A stretch of DNA of 64,000 nucleotides from Hyposmocoma kahamanoa (taxonomy: Eukaryota; Arthropoda; Insecta; Lepidoptera; Cosmopterigidae): assembly GCF_003589595.1 (NCBI RefSeq), contig NW_020653993.1, forward strand, positions 5,074,222 through 5,138,221. Reading direction: 5' to 3'. Positions 31,412 through 42,411 of this stretch are shown piece by piece; positions within the stretch are counted from its first letter, which is position 1; each line of letters opens with the position of its first letter. The notes beneath the pieces were generated by a model. That model had not been told where the DNA came from. It made no database searches and saw only the letters and a list, made by a program, of their open reading frames with translations. The translations under genes and the position numbers were made by a program.

Positions 31412-32080
31412 TAGGAAATGAAACTATTTTTCCGGATTTAAATCGCGTATATTTATTTTTTCAAACAAACCGACGGTTCGGGCGCTTTACAGGTCCCATG
31501 GTCACGGTTGACTGAGGTGGTACATCTTCAACCAGTTATGTCTAATATTGGTGCAAACCACCCTATTTTTTCACTATAGTTACAGTAGTTATTAATTAAA
31601 TACCTTATTTTTAATTTTACAAAGAAAACATTCCAATTTACGCTACATTAGGTTTTACAAATTATTTTATTGAATGAATTTTTATTAAGTTAAATGTAAT
31701 ATTAATTAATAAAAGAAATTAGAATAAACTAAAACATATTAATTAGTACTGCAGTCAGTAAAATATGTTTTAGTTTATTCTAATTTCTATTATTAATTAA
31801 TAATAAATTGAACTTGATAAAAATTCATTGAATAATATAATTTGTAAAACTAAATGTAGGGTAAATTGGAATGTTTTCACTGTAAAATTAAAAATAAGGT
31901 ATTTAATTAATAACTATTGTAACTATAGTGAAAAATAAGGTGGTTTGCATTAATATTAGACATAACTGGTTGAAGACTGTACAACCTCGGTCAACCGTGA
32001 CCATGGGACCTGTAAACGTCGGTTTGTTTGAAAAAACAAATATACACGATTTAAATCCGGAAAAATAGTTTCATTTCCTA
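31412..32080. mobile_element. Inverted dimer of Penelope-like ends (669-bp foldback)
   Basis: The left arm (31412 to about 31755) reads into the centre from a tail end (AGGAAATGAAACTATTTTTC). The right arm (about 31758-32080) is its reverse complement and ends AAAAATAGTTTCATTTCCTA. The arms meet near TACTGCAGTCAGTA. Both arms match the Penelope-like end at 22939-23275 over their whole length. They are nearly identical to each other with small indels (one loses CCGAAACGTC-adjacent bases at 32020). Penelope-like elements are known for inverted terminal repeat arrangements, so this may be a replication product and not two independent insertions. Confidence 0.8.
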
Positions 32081-33090
32081 AGTCCAGAATTTGTTATTTC
32101 TTTTTAAATTTAGAACTACGACCAATCAATATCAAAATTTTTTAGAGTTTCAAATTAAGAATATATGAGTTTCGGCGACAACGATTCCGACAGTAATCGA
32201 GGCTTAAAGCACTTCCATTGTTTTTTTCTTACATGTCGACAGTCACCAGCGACAGACGACCTTTCTGTTATCATATATAAGACGGCGAATATACCAACCC
32301 TATTGTAATATACTCCACCTTTTATTTCACATCCCATTGGGACCCCAACATCTATACCTCTACTGTTATTGCCAACACAAAATTACTTTCCTTCAAAGCT
32401 TCTGATCACTCTGAATAGTTAAATAATTCTAACCACGATTACTAGCACATCCAAACAGAATATAGTTAAACACAAAATTCAAAACCACCGAAGTTTGGTA
32501 ATTGAAAATCTGATTCTCTTGTAATCGCGTAATTTCCAGTTTGGAGAGGCCTTATTAGCACCCCCTATTATGAATTTATAAACGCTAATAAACGAGGAGT
32601 TAAGAAAATTCGTTGTTCTTAGAAACACCCTGCAGTTATAAAAACAGTTTTAGTTATAAAATATGGGTACGTTCTTAGCTATAAACAAGTTAAGAGATGA
32701 GGTCGACGACAGATCGCCTTAGATTATTAGAACGTATAGTATAGTATTGTATTATCTGTGTTAATATGATAATAAGGTTACTTACATAATTTTGTAGGAC
32801 AATAAAATAAATTAAAAATAGTTAAAATAATAAATAAACAAAGTAAGATTATATCATTATGCAAAAAGGAAATAAAATTAAGGGAATGGAGGGAAAAATC
32901 TAGAAGTAGTAGGTAAGAAAATGTTATTTAACAACATCGTCGAATTGATTCAGGGACAAAATTTTGTTTTTGTGGAACCCACTGAAACTTCAGTTAATTC
33001 CATAGTAAAAGTTCATTACACTAAATATTCTTTCTAATATCGACATGTCACGCGATAAACAATGATACCCTACTTGGTATATTGATTTCA
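32081..33090. other. Unassigned AT-rich DNA
   Basis: No gene or family recognised. Confidence 0.4.
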
Positions 33091-33306
33091 TGACGTTTCG
33101 GTTTTGAAGGGTGAGGGTACTGGTGAAATTACAGGCATATGGGACTTGTCATCTTATGTCTCAAGGTGACGGGCGCAGTGGCAGTGCGCCTCATTTTTTT
33201 CTAATGTAAAGCTCTGAGTGGCACTGCAACTGTTATTGACAGACCTGTCGCTTGCCACCAGGCGCCCGACTTGTTAGTCCCGTCATTTGGTTTATCATAA
33301 AAAATA
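33091..33306 (+). repeat. Rep-A copy 10 (5' truncated)
   Basis: From TGACGTTTCGGTTTTGAAGG to TTTATCATAAAAAA; the blocks GTGACGGGCGCAGTGGCAGT and GCTCTGAGTGGCACTGCAAC are intact. Confidence 0.85.
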
Positions 33307-33363
33307 GGATTTGTTAATTTTATGTCTACTTTCTGTTTTTTGTACCTACTATTTATTCCTTTT

Positions 33364-33785
33364 GACCGACTGCAGAAAAGGAGGAGATTCCCAAGTCGAT
33401 TGTATATTTTTATGTGTGCATGTTACTCGATAACTCCGACACCTATGACGTTTTTGTTGAAAAGAAGATACCTCAGTAGTGGTGTTATTTAAATTTGAAG
33501 TAAATATTGTAAATGTTATTTACAAAGAGCAACCCCTAGAGTTTCTTGCTCATTCTTCTCAGGGGAATCTGCCTTACGAATGAGCGGTAGAGTTTAATAT
33601 TGTGACGATTTCAAGTGTAATAATGCTTACCTATGAAATAAAGATTATTTTGAATTTGAATTTGAATATTCCACGTAATAAGGGTGGCATTAGGGGATGA
33701 ATCCGATTTATTGGATTTCACAGGTTTTTTGTCAACCAATTTCAATAAAACTTGGCAAATTTAGATGTAGTTACTTTTAAGGCCG
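33364..33785 (+). repeat. Rep-E copy 4, interrupted by a LINE tail
   Basis: GACCGACTGCAGAAAAGGAG starts the element. Its ATATTCCACGTAATAAGGGTGG block is split after AAATAT by the insertion at 33505-33668, and the element resumes with TCCACGTAATAAGGGTGG. Confidence 0.75.
33505..33668 (+). mobile_element. LINE 3'-UTR insertion with (TTTGAA)n tail
   Basis: AGAGTTTCTTGCTCATTCTT, CGAATGAGCGGTAGAGTTTA, GAAATAAAGATTATTTTGAA and a TTTGAATTTGAAT tail form the 3' end of a widespread lepidopteran LINE as I recall it. AATAT on both sides is a probable 5-bp target duplication. It is a short, 5'-truncated insertion. Confidence 0.7.
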
Positions 33786-34504
33786 ATTTTTTTATAAAAA
33801 GTTACAAATTATTACGTTTAAGATACATATAATATAATTATTGCGTTATATTTATTTTATATCTCTTTTTTTCCAATGCGCAAATATTCGTTTTATATTA
33901 TTTTCTAAACTAGTAAATGTCATTTGATAGCTCAAATTTTTTGTAAAACTATGAATGAATATAACAAAACAAAAAATTACAATCTTCATGCTATAAGTTT
34001 TAAATTATTTCACAAAATGCATCAAGTAATTAAATCAGGATTCGAAGATAAGACATGTAGCCAAGGCTAGCAGCTAAAAGAAGATGCAGAGACTAGTATG
34101 AGATCGCTGGAGTACTATCACCCCGTAAATTTTCTCTGGAACAATTTCCCCTGCAGTATCCATTTATCTTACCTTGCTTCCTAACTCCGTGTAATAAGGA
34201 ATAAACCAAACTCTTTGAAGTGAAAATTGCTGTATTGTGCCGCGGTTCTTTGAAGCCACATTTGAATATGAAATGCAGGATTATATAATGTTATTATATG
34301 GAAATTTCTATTACCAAAGTAATTAGGGCAGAGTTAAAGCGCTAATAAGATTTATGTGCAAGAAACGTGTTCTTTTAGAATATAAAATATTATTATAAGT
34401 ATTTATTTATTGATGAAAATTAATTTAGGTATGTGCGTGATTAACTTTCATAAGTTTCTCACAGGTGGCATATAAAAATCCCAATAAATAATCTGTAACA
34501 ACTC
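33786..34504. other. Unassigned AT-rich DNA
   Basis: No gene or family recognised. Confidence 0.4.
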
Positions 34505-34880
34505 ATAAAGAAATTTGTAAGATGCGCTAACTCGGTTTTGCGCTAACTAAGTTGGCTAAGAGCAGTTGCCCAGCCATGTGAGTGGCGAATCTTAACGGGA
34601 TTTCACGAGACGGCACCGGTGGGTGAGGGTGCATATATACAAGTTTTTGTGGGTAGGCCTTCGAAGATCAATCGGGCGAGCTTGTATTGCCCGGTGGGGC
34701 AACGGAGGAGACTCCCACATTACCCCGCCATGTCATCGCACGCGGTGGATATGCGTAACGCATTTTCCTGTGTATATAAAAAAGCAGCCCAGGCGTCAAA
34801 CACTGATTCGAGTCTTATCAGATCGAAGAATTTTTTCTATGTATTTCAGTCTTTGCGTAAATAAAAAAAAAAAAAAAGTG
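34505..34880 (+). repeat. GC-rich retroposed-looking sequence with poly-A
   Basis: A GC-rich block (GGTGGGTGAGGGTGC, GGCCTTCGAAGATCAATCGG, GCCCGGTGGGGCAACGG) ends in GTAAATAAAAAAAAAAAAAA, that is, a polyadenylation-like AATAAA directly followed by A15. This fits a LINE 3' end or a retroposed transcript. The open frame 34619-34864 has no recognised domain. Confidence 0.5.
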
Positions 34881-35059
34881 TGATACTACATGTGAAGTTG
34901 GTGTGGACAAAGGAAGTAACCATACTTATAAAGCGGGTTGAGTCGTACAGAAAAATCTTTATACCTATAGAATAAAAGCGAAAAAGAAGTTGCGCTACAT
35001 AATAAGTTCATGAATAATTAGTATCACACTACAGAAAACAATATTAGATTAGTTTTAAG

Positions 35060-35340
35060 TATTATTATTGATATAAAGATCGAGCAACACGAAAAAGGAA
35101 TTCCTTCGACCTGGCTGGACTCGAAAAAGAGTCAGTTGCCATTGCCACACAGGGGTTACTACTGTTACCAACTGAGCTGCAGACCAAGACGGGAGATGAT
35201 ACGAATTGCTCTATGTGCTTGTTGTACTTCTGTGTTTGGTTTAAATGGCTTTTTTTGCCATAAGCACCACTGGAAAAAACTTATGAAAGTTTCTTGACTC
35301 AGCCAGATAACTTTACAGCTACCAGTGGCCTAAATTTCGC
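35060..35340 (-). repeat. SINE-2 copy
   Basis: AAAGATCGAGCAACACG, TTCCTTCGACCTGGCTGGAC, TACCAACTGAGCTGCAGACC, CTATGTGCTTGTTGTACTTC, TGGCTTTTTTTGCC, ACAGCTACCAGTGG follow the SINE-2 order. The tRNA-like part carries an insertion of about GTTGCCATTGCCACACAGGG between the boxes. Confidence 0.7.
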
Positions 35341-35437
35341 AGTAATAAAACATCATTTTATTGAATGAAATAAATATAGTTTTAAATAGTTTTTGATTTT
35401 CGAATAAATTTGAAAAATCGAACGATCATCATAAATT

Positions 35438-35715
35438 TTCGGGACACGCCTGCCCATAGTTGTTAAAGATTGCAGCAAACTTACGGGACGAGAAATAATT
35501 GTCTTGGAAACTGTAAAATATTCTATCAAACACAATGTGTCATTTATATCTATGATAGCATATTGTTCATACATGAATTTCGGGAACACATATGTATATT
35601 TGTTAAAGATTGTAACAAACATATGGGACGAGAAATAATGATCTAGGCAAATTTAAAACACTGTACCAAATATAGCATGTCATTTATATCTATGATCACA
35701 TATTGTTCAAACCAT
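35438..35715. repeat. Tandem duplication, two units of about 139 bp
   Basis: Units begin TTTTCGGGACACGC and AATTTCGGGAACAC. They share TTGTTAAAGATTG, GGGACGAGAAATAAT and TGTCATTTATATCTATGAT, CATATTGTTCA. Divergence of roughly 20 per cent indicates an old duplication. Confidence 0.8.
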
Positions 35716-36534
35716 GCAATAATTAAAATTAATAAGTCGTAATAAAACAACAAAGAGAACTCGAGAGAGAAAAAAAGAGAGAACGGTAACAACTAAAAAC
35801 GAAATAGATAAACTCGAACAAAACGTGGAACAATGTGTTATCACAGAGAACACAACTGTATGCAGAGTACAAAACGATTTCGTGACTTGTTTATCTGTCT
35901 ATCCCACCCATTTTTCCACCTTAGGCGATTTATATTGGACGAAAATTGCTTTGTATTAGCATGAACAACTTAATGTCAAACATTTATCTTACACAAGGAT
36001 GTATTTTACTTCGAACTTATACAATTATATACATTAAATGGTATTTAATAAAGGAAATGCTATATCAAATTTTCGTAATATACAACAAATGACATTTTTG
36101 TCAACGGCCGCGCCTTCGGGCATCATACCCTTTAGACTAGCAACATTTCCCCTTTGGACGGCTGAGCTCATTCATTGGCGGAAGTAGCTGTCAGTCCTTT
36201 GATGACTGGAGGCTTCAACGAAAGTAACCTGAAAGCTTATTAAGGAGTAGTTTTTCCCTGTGGCACCCAGGATTGCAAAAGACTCAAATCTTTAGCGCAG
36301 GCGGAATTCGACGTATTTTAGCCTTGGTCGTTTCCCGGCTCTGACGTTGGAGATTTACGTGAACATGGAAGAACCCGGGAATCTTAACAAAATGACTTCT
36401 AAGGGGAATGCTACCAGCATTCTGGTATCCGTACCTTACGCCACGGTAACATTACATGGTAATTCTGGTAACAAACAGTCATATACAAACAATTGTCTAA
36501 GAACACTGTACAAAAATAGACCTACAACGCACAA
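35716..36534. other. Unassigned stretch
   Basis: A purine-rich AGAGAACTCGAGAGAG run lies at about 35755-35790. A GC-richer block at 36100-36350 has no recognised coding frame. Confidence 0.4.
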
Positions 36535-36732
36535 TAACGCACACACTCACCATAGCCCCGCACTAGGGAAAACCTGGGTCGCGGGTGCCATGGACACACA
36601 CATAGACAACCTCAAATTACACTCAAAGCCACGAGAGATATAAATGTAGGCCATACAAATATTTCTCCCGGCCCGGGAATCGAACCTGGGACATCTGCGT
36701 CCGGCATGATAATCGTTCGGCCACGAAGGCAG
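36535..36732 (-). repeat. SINE-1 copy
   Basis: Minus strand: head CTTCGTGGCCGAACGATTAT, B box GGTTCGATTCCCGGG, body TCTCTCGTGGCTTTGAG, CCATGGCACCCGCGACCC, tail TGAGTGTGTGCGTTATTG. Confidence 0.8.
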
Positions 36733-36861
36733 TTTAGTACCCTACATTAACACATATAATATAAATGGTGCAAATATGTGACGGATATAAAATATCGTAT
36801 ATACTACCAAAATATTCACATTATCCAAAGATAATAATACAATAAAAATATACATTAGAAC

Positions 36862-37089
36862 CATTGACTTACAAATAAATGGACGACGGGTCTAATACAA
36901 AAACCACGAAAAAAATGTCCCAAGTCAACCTATTCGAAATTTAAATTGTTATGTCATCGCAGTATCGCGCTGTCCGTAGAACAAATGAAGACTAAAGCGG
37001 AGTGTCGCGCTCTGTATACGATTTTAGCGCCTTACAAGTGCGGACACTTTTTAGCGCGGACCCGACGTCCATTTAATTGTAAGTCAATG
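36862..37089. mobile_element. MITE with CATTGACTTAC ends and 8-bp target duplication (copy 1)
   Basis: Inverted termini CATTGACTTACAA...TTGTAAGTCAATG extend about 30 bp inward (ATGGACG-CGGGTC). Perfect ATTAGAAC duplications flank it (36854-36861, 37090-37097). An 8-bp duplication and CA-start termini fit hAT or P-type transposases. The 228-bp interior has no reading frame of note. A second copy in the other orientation is at 58275-58557. Confidence 0.85.
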
Positions 37090-37139
37090 ATTAGAACCAC
37101 TAGAATATTAGTTCTTCCACTTTTTTCTTAAAAATATTT

Positions 37140-37850
37140 AAGGAATTTACAAACACATCAACATCATGAAGACACTTATCATAAAAACTACGCGATCGTC
37201 TGAGAAAGGTGTTTTTTGCATAATTTGTTCGACAGTTTGAAACATAAAAAGTCCTTTTTGAACGTCTTCTCACGTTCAAAACACGAGGTATATTAAACGA
37301 GATATTCTCTAGACGTTCTGCGGAATCAATGTCATTGTGAACGAGCTTGCATAAAAATATACTATCTAGGAATTGACGTCTAGAAATTAGCGACCGTACT
37401 TTATGTGTTTTTACACTATCTTCCTAGTCAGTGTAGAAAAAACCAAAGCGATAGTCCAAGGACTTTAAAAATTTATTTTGAACTCTTTCTATTCTTTCTT
37501 GATGAACAACATACTGAGGGTTCCAGACAACACTTCCAAACTCTAAAATACTACGAACGTCAGCGTGGTATAATATTTTAAGTATACCCGTAGTAAAAGG
37601 TTTTCCTAGGCGAAGGATCAAAACGACAAAAAGCTATTACGTAGCTCTTATCCAAATTCAGAGCCAAACAATTATCTTTACACAAACATTCGAAAGTACA
37701 TAAATCTTGCTGTAATCTCGCACAATATCTAGAGTTCAAACTATCTTTTAAATTTTTGTATCATCTGCATAAAGTAGATGATGAGAATTGGTGAAACAGA
37801 AGCTGACGTCATTAATATATAACGGAAAAGTGCGGAAAATAAAAATAAGC
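37140..37850 (-). pseudogene. Reverse transcriptase catalytic and C-terminal region of the LINE
   Basis: Pieces in changing frames: LFLF-type and YINDV residues before LLYADDTKI (YADD box intact), then CKDNCLALNLDKSYVIAF and, further on, ILKILYHADVRSILEFGSVV plus WNPQYVVHQERIERVQNKFL. The tail reads SRRQFLDSIFLCKLVHNDID and NCRTNYAKNTFLRR. These follow the order of CR1-group elements: YADD, LN-x-x-K, E-x-x-x-x-VWNP-x-x, RIE-x-VQ-x-x-F, RR-x-x-x-D-x-x-F-x-x-K, R-TNY. At least two frameshifts separate them. Confidence 0.8.
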
Positions 37851-37869
37851 CGAACGCAGCTCCATAGTG

Positions 37870-38215
37870 GAGGGTGATGCGCAGCGATAAGAATGTATGG
37901 CACCGGAGGCAGACGGCGGTGGGGCGCGGGCGCACGGGATGCTGACACTCACCCACAGCTCATCGACATCACTTGCCAAGCGCCATTTGGTCCTGTCGCG
38001 GCGGCGCGCACACAGCTTGCATCGCACTGCTATAAGCACGCCCCCGCCCCGCGCGCCGCGACCGTCCTTTACGTCTCTGTCTCGTCTATACACTATGTAG
38101 TTCCTATAAAAATACTCTTCGTCGGCAAAGTCCTCGGTTAACCACGTTTCGCTTAAAATGATTATGTCATAGTTGTTTTGTAGTACATTAGCTAAGAAAG
38201 ATTCAGATTTTGTTC
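37870..38215 (-). pseudogene. APE-type endonuclease piece of the LINE
   Basis: Open on the minus strand from RTKSESFLANVLQNNYDIII through LSETWLTEDFADEEYFYRNY, IVYRRDRDVKDGRGARGGGV, LIAVRCKLCA and ASDVDELWVSVSIP. The ETWL motif carries a catalytic glutamate, and the YRRDR and GGGVLIAV phrases are endonuclease landmarks. Sequence after SIP (CARAPPPSASGAI) no longer fits the family; the deletion joint lies near 37930. Confidence 0.85.
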
Positions 38216-39144
38216 GTCATCCCGTCACGTTCTGGTAATAAATATTCATGAATTAAAAACTAACATCTTTAGGGACTTGTCGACCGCGTCGCCGTTCCCC
38301 GCACCCCGAGCACCGCGCCGACCGCCTCCTCGCCGACATCTCTACTAGATGAGAGAGTTAATTTAGTACTTAAATAGGAACATGTTGAGCAATAAAGGGG
38401 GTGATAGTGGTTAGTAGCCAGTGTTTCATTTACGATCCTGATCCCGAGAAGAGCAAAAACCCCATCGATCCAGATCAAGAACCTGAACAAATACAGTCCA
38501 CCGAACGTTAACGATCCTACGAGAGCTAGAACACTAACAATAAATAAGAAATACCTTTTGTGAGAACTGAATCATTTGTTACTTTTATTCAATAGTTTAT
38601 ATTACATAACAAATACTCAAGTATTTTATAGTAATTTTGTGGGTATTTTAAATTAACTCGTGTTACAATTATAAGATCCATAGGAAGTAGAGAACAAACT
38701 TAGGTAAATAGTGGCATACAACATGAAATAACTTTTTTGGTACGAGTAGCAAAGTATAGAAACGCACAAAAAAGAACCAAGTGGTAGTCACTTAATTTTA
38801 TACAAATCCGATTCTTTCGCACTACGGTTTACGTTGGAACTCTCATTTTTACGTATAAGATTTTGTAGTCTTTCACCCATACATACGTTTCTTCTCCACT
38901 TTAAGTACTTACAGTGGATTATCACGATACTGCTTCAACACAAAAGTTTTTGGATAAACGTATCATAATATAAAATGAACCTTAAACAGCCTTATAATGT
39001 TCGCGTTGGTTTGAACGCGTGTCAATTGGGTGTAAATGACACCGTTATGACGATATCTGGTCATTATAATTTATATATTGCCATTCTTTGCAAAACATAT
39101 GGGTGCCAATTCTTTTGCAATTTTTGATATCATCTCTTTGACAA
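38216..39144. other. Unassigned stretch, GC-rich patch at 38275-38350
   Basis: The patch (CGACCGCGTCGCCG, GCACCCCGAGCACCGCGCCG) could be the 5' region of the preceding LINE. The rest is AT-rich without recognised content. Confidence 0.4.
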
Positions 39145-39365
39145 TTTAGGTGGCCATACGGTACGCACCTGTGTTGGATGAAAAGGTTCAAGGAGCACGA
39201 TTCCCGATAGGACCAATTTGGGAAATGAACTTTTCGAAATTGGTCTTGATCCCGTTATTCTAAGTAGTATCCCGGAGTTAATTCCGGGACTCGGGCACTC
39301 ATGGAACAGAGAATTATCAAGCTTGAGACCAGAAAAACATCGTGATGATACCAGCATTTCAAAAA
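39145..39365 (+). repeat. SINE-3 copy, longest
   Basis: Head TTAGGTGGCCATACGGTACG, B-box region GCACGATTCCCGATAGGACC, body GAACTTTTCGAAATTGGTCT, TTCCGGGACTCGGGCACTCA, AGCTTGAGACCAGAAAAACA. Relatives at 15453, 27758 and 30148. Confidence 0.6.
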
Positions 39366-39617
39366 AGGTTGACAAACCTCGGAAAAAGTTTGAAATCTCC
39401 AACTCATATTGATCCAGTGTGGCGAACTATGGCCTAAACCTTCTCAGAGAAACCTCTTAGGAATTCTAAACAAATTCCTAATCGTCTTTGTGAATTAATC
39501 ATACATACAGATTTTACTTGTAGGGCATAATTCGACAATACCATTTGTGCTTTTAATATACTGTCATCAAGTATTCTCTGTACATCACTAAGTCATGTAT
39601 TCTTTACCTCATCATAA

Positions 39618-39836
39618 TCAGCCTATTGCAGTGCAATGCTGGACATCGGTCTCTCTCAGTATGTGCCATTTCATCCGATCCTCAGCTTGTTACATCTAAA
39701 TGCTGCAGCATTTGGCAGATCATCACTCCATCTGGTCAGAGTGCGTTCTATACACTACGTTTGCCGAGCCGAGATGTCCACTCAAGAATTCATATCCTCC
39801 ATCGGTTATCGGTTATTCGACAGGAATGGCCTTCTT
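39618..39836 (-). pseudogene. RTE-type LINE, extreme C-terminus and 3' end
   Basis: On the plus strand TCATCATAATCAGCCTATTG is the 3' end. It is followed by CAGTGCAATGCTGGACATCG, TTTCATCCGATCCTCAGC, GATCATCACTCCATCTGG, GTTTGCCGAGCCGAGATGTC and CCATCGGTTATCGG. The minus strand encodes the pattern R-x-TDNRW-x-x-R-x-LEWRPRLGKR, DDL-x-x-V, AEDR-x-RW-x-x-L-x-ET of RTE tails, here with breaks. The truncation point is about 39836. Confidence 0.75.
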
Positions 39837-40444
39837 AGATTTACATATATCTATTTTTACCTACGCCAAATCAAGAAAATGATGCATCACAATATGATAT
39901 CCATAAATAAACTCGAGCACTTTTCGTATTCACACAATGGGTCGAACAAGAAGTGTATTAGTTCCACAGTGAAACGAAAATAAACCTTGGGCGTGAAAAA
40001 TTACAGCCAAGTTCAGGCATTTTTCACCTTTCATAGTGTAGCGAAGTTTGCAGGGTTAAACATTGATAGAGAAAATTGCAAGAAATGACTTTTTATTTTA
40101 CATAGTATGCAATTACACGTTTTAGCGTCTATGCGCGTGAGTATGTGTACGGGTAGAATATAAAATAAAATTTAATGCTAATTAAACAGACAGACAAAAA
40201 GAACGTCCCCTTAAGGTCGCCATTTTATTTCTTTTACACAGTGTTGATTTGGTCAATGAATTTCGTCAACATGATCATAATATGTATCGATATAAATAGC
40301 TTTTACTGCAGTGACCTTTTTGAAATCTCTAAATGCATAACTTTGATAAATATGTTGCAAAAATATAAAACAGAAACTGTAACAAACCTACTTGATGTAA
40401 TAGACGGCCTTAAGCCAGATTGTTCACTTTTAGTTCTCTAAGAA
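39837..40444. other. Unassigned AT-rich DNA
   Basis: A frame at 40175-40441 (88 codons) has no recognised motif. Confidence 0.4.
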
Positions 40445-40515
40445 TCCGCTAGATAGCATAGACCCATTTGGCGTTATTTCTGAATCGCAGTGTTAAGATT
40501 TTCCCTCGAATGGAG
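40445..40515 (+). repeat. Fragment related to the candidate LTR at 44.4 kb
   Basis: CTAGATAGCATAGACCCATT, TTTCTGAATCGCAGTGTTAA and GATTTTCCCT parallel 44448-44512 (CTAGATGGCATTGGCATAG, TTTCTGAATCAAGATGTTAA, GATTTTGCCT). Confidence 0.45.
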
Positions 40516-40574
40516 ATTACTCGAACACAATTCTGTTAATGTGAAGAGAAATTTGAAAATACAGAGAGCTCAGT

Positions 40575-40790
40575 AAGGCACCAGGAGCTGAGTCCCTTCT
40601 TGGGAACTGCTACGCGGATCTTCTGATATTTCGTACGCCCATATAGGGTGAAAGATTATTACCCATCACATAGGGTGAAAAACCTCATCTCGCGGAATGG
40701 TTTCCAGGAGTGAGTCCCTTCTTGGGAACAACTGCCCGGACCTTCCGCATATAGAGTGAAATTGTATTGGCGACATACAAGGTGAAAAAT
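40575..40790. repeat. Imperfect tandem duplication, about 105-bp units
   Basis: Both units contain CCAGGAG(C)TGAGTCCCTT, CTTGGGAAC, a GGA-CTTC block and two CATATAGGGTGAAA-like phrases. The combination is not recognised as a known family. Confidence 0.65.
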
Positions 40791-42029
40791 AAAAATCTTC
40801 TGAACCAGAAACCTTGGAGTTTCACTTGGCTTGTTTTGGTAACCTCATCCAACGGAAGAAAGAACCTCCCTCCTTTACAAAACTAATTAATTCAAAATGT
40901 AATATTGATAAATACTTCGATTTTATTGATGGCATATATTGACCAACGGGCAAGTCAGCCGGTTCACTCGAAGATTTGTAGCTTATAATTGCATTGACTC
41001 TCCCAAATCGGAACAAGGTAGTGCTGCTTTGCGTCAGCAAATAAGTGACAACCTATCGCCAGCATATGTAGCTCAGTACCAGTATTCGTTTTGGAAATTG
41101 TATCTATATAGTTCAAACCATTATCTTTATAGAAGACTACCTCCTATTAATTGTGTAGTTAAGAATATAATTAGTCTAACTTTGTAATTAAACTTTTTAC
41201 CTTTATCAGTTGAGTAAAATTTCAAGGTTTATTTATATATTACAAAGAACGGATGGAAATGTCTGTTTTACTTCTGTTAGGCCGTTTAGTTTTTTTCCTG
41301 GTAATACTATTTTTTTCCTACTAAGGCAATGAAGTGTTCGATATTATAAAAATTTGATTTGTAAAATGATTATAGTAAATTTGTTATATGCTGATATGAA
41401 CTCTTTTAGTATAATGAATTTTCGAAAAGAAATAGTACGTATCACAATAAGCAATTAAATTTTCTCAATCTTTTCTGATTTTTCAAATTATATTTTTATG
41501 TCACGTATGATTTTTCACTTTCTTGTTATTTTTTATGCAAAAATAAAGAAAAACTAAACACATGTCATAACTAGAGCACGTTTGTATGTTCTTTAACGTT
41601 TGCGATCCTAAATCATCCCATCAAAACCACGTTTGCTAAGTGTAAGATTATTTGTCCATTCCATACGTTCTACAGCCACGTCAACAGTCAATGATTTATG
41701 AAAGCCGCAGGCCGAACATTTCAATTAGAAGTTTGACGAGTCACTCAACGCCGTATTGATTTATTTCACCTATACCTTCCTTATTTACCCCCTCTGTTAT
41801 TAGAGTCGATTATTGAATGAAAAAACTTTCAGCAAAAGTGTAATTTTTTAGGAAGTAGGTCATCATCATTAACTTTAGAGTTAACCTTTTATGCAGTTAT
41901 AATAAACTTTATTCTTTTCACTCCATATCCCGTTCCATTACTGAGTGCAGGTCGAGTATTTGGGGGCAGATGTGGATTCACGTTGAAAATGTTCTTCAAC
42001 TTATGGGTTTCAACGTGACATGTTCCTTC
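40791..42029. other. Unassigned AT-rich DNA
   Basis: The frame 40939-41187 (FTRRFVAYNCIDSPKSEQGS) has some protein-like composition but no known domain. A CACGTTGAAA / TTTCAACGTG hairpin lies at 41979-42017. Confidence 0.35.
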
Positions 42030-42411
42030 CAGTGATGAGTAGTGGGTTAGAACCAAATCAACCCTCCCGGGTTTTCCAGGATTTAACTCATTTCATAAAA
42101 AATCTTTTTAAACTTAAAATAAAAAATTAAAACAAAAACATTTTTGTATCAATTTATTTCAATGTGATTTTCAAGCGAATCGATTGAACAGAAAGACAAA
42201 TCGATTCATCTAGATCTGAAAGCAATTTATAAAAATTTTGTAAAATAATACATATCATTAAACTTTAACAAAACTCGATTTACAACAAATATATACTTGT
42301 AAATGAAACCATTTACAAGTATATATATTGCTCTCGATTTTGGGTATTAATGGATTTTAACGTAATATAAACAAAGTGTCGGGTTAAAACTCATACGCGT
42401 GCTCATCTCTA
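42030..42411. mobile_element. Possible hAT-like MITE
   Basis: CAGTGATGAGTAGTGGGTTA at the left and the complement CTAGAGATGAG at the right are loosely inverted. GGGTTAGAACC and GGGTTAAAACTC phrases sit just inside. No clear target duplication, so the call is tentative. It encloses the 17-bp perfect hairpin at 42289-42326. Confidence 0.35.
42289..42326. repeat. 17-bp perfect hairpin, 4-nt loop
   Basis: ATATATACTTGTAAATG and CATTTACAAGTATATAT flank an AAAC loop. Confidence 0.95.

Larger units (their letters stand above)
37140..38215 (-). mobile_element. CR1/Jockey-group LINE, internally deleted, frameshifted
   Basis: Minus-strand order: endonuclease piece (38215-37870), jump to the RT catalytic region (37850-37740), thumb and C-terminal region (37735-37140). 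The 5' part, most of the endonuclease and the RT fingers are deleted. The endonuclease is GC-rich while the RT tail is AT-rich. This is unusual within one element: it could be a chimera, or decay may have been uneven. Confidence 0.8.

Noticed and set aside
35440..35475. Additional Rep-A fragment (GGGACACGCCTGCCCATAG)
   Set aside because: Only about 20 bp match and the block is part of the 139-bp tandem unit.
37893..38141. Arginine-rich plus-strand frames
   Set aside because: Antisense to the GC-rich endonuclease piece on the minus strand.
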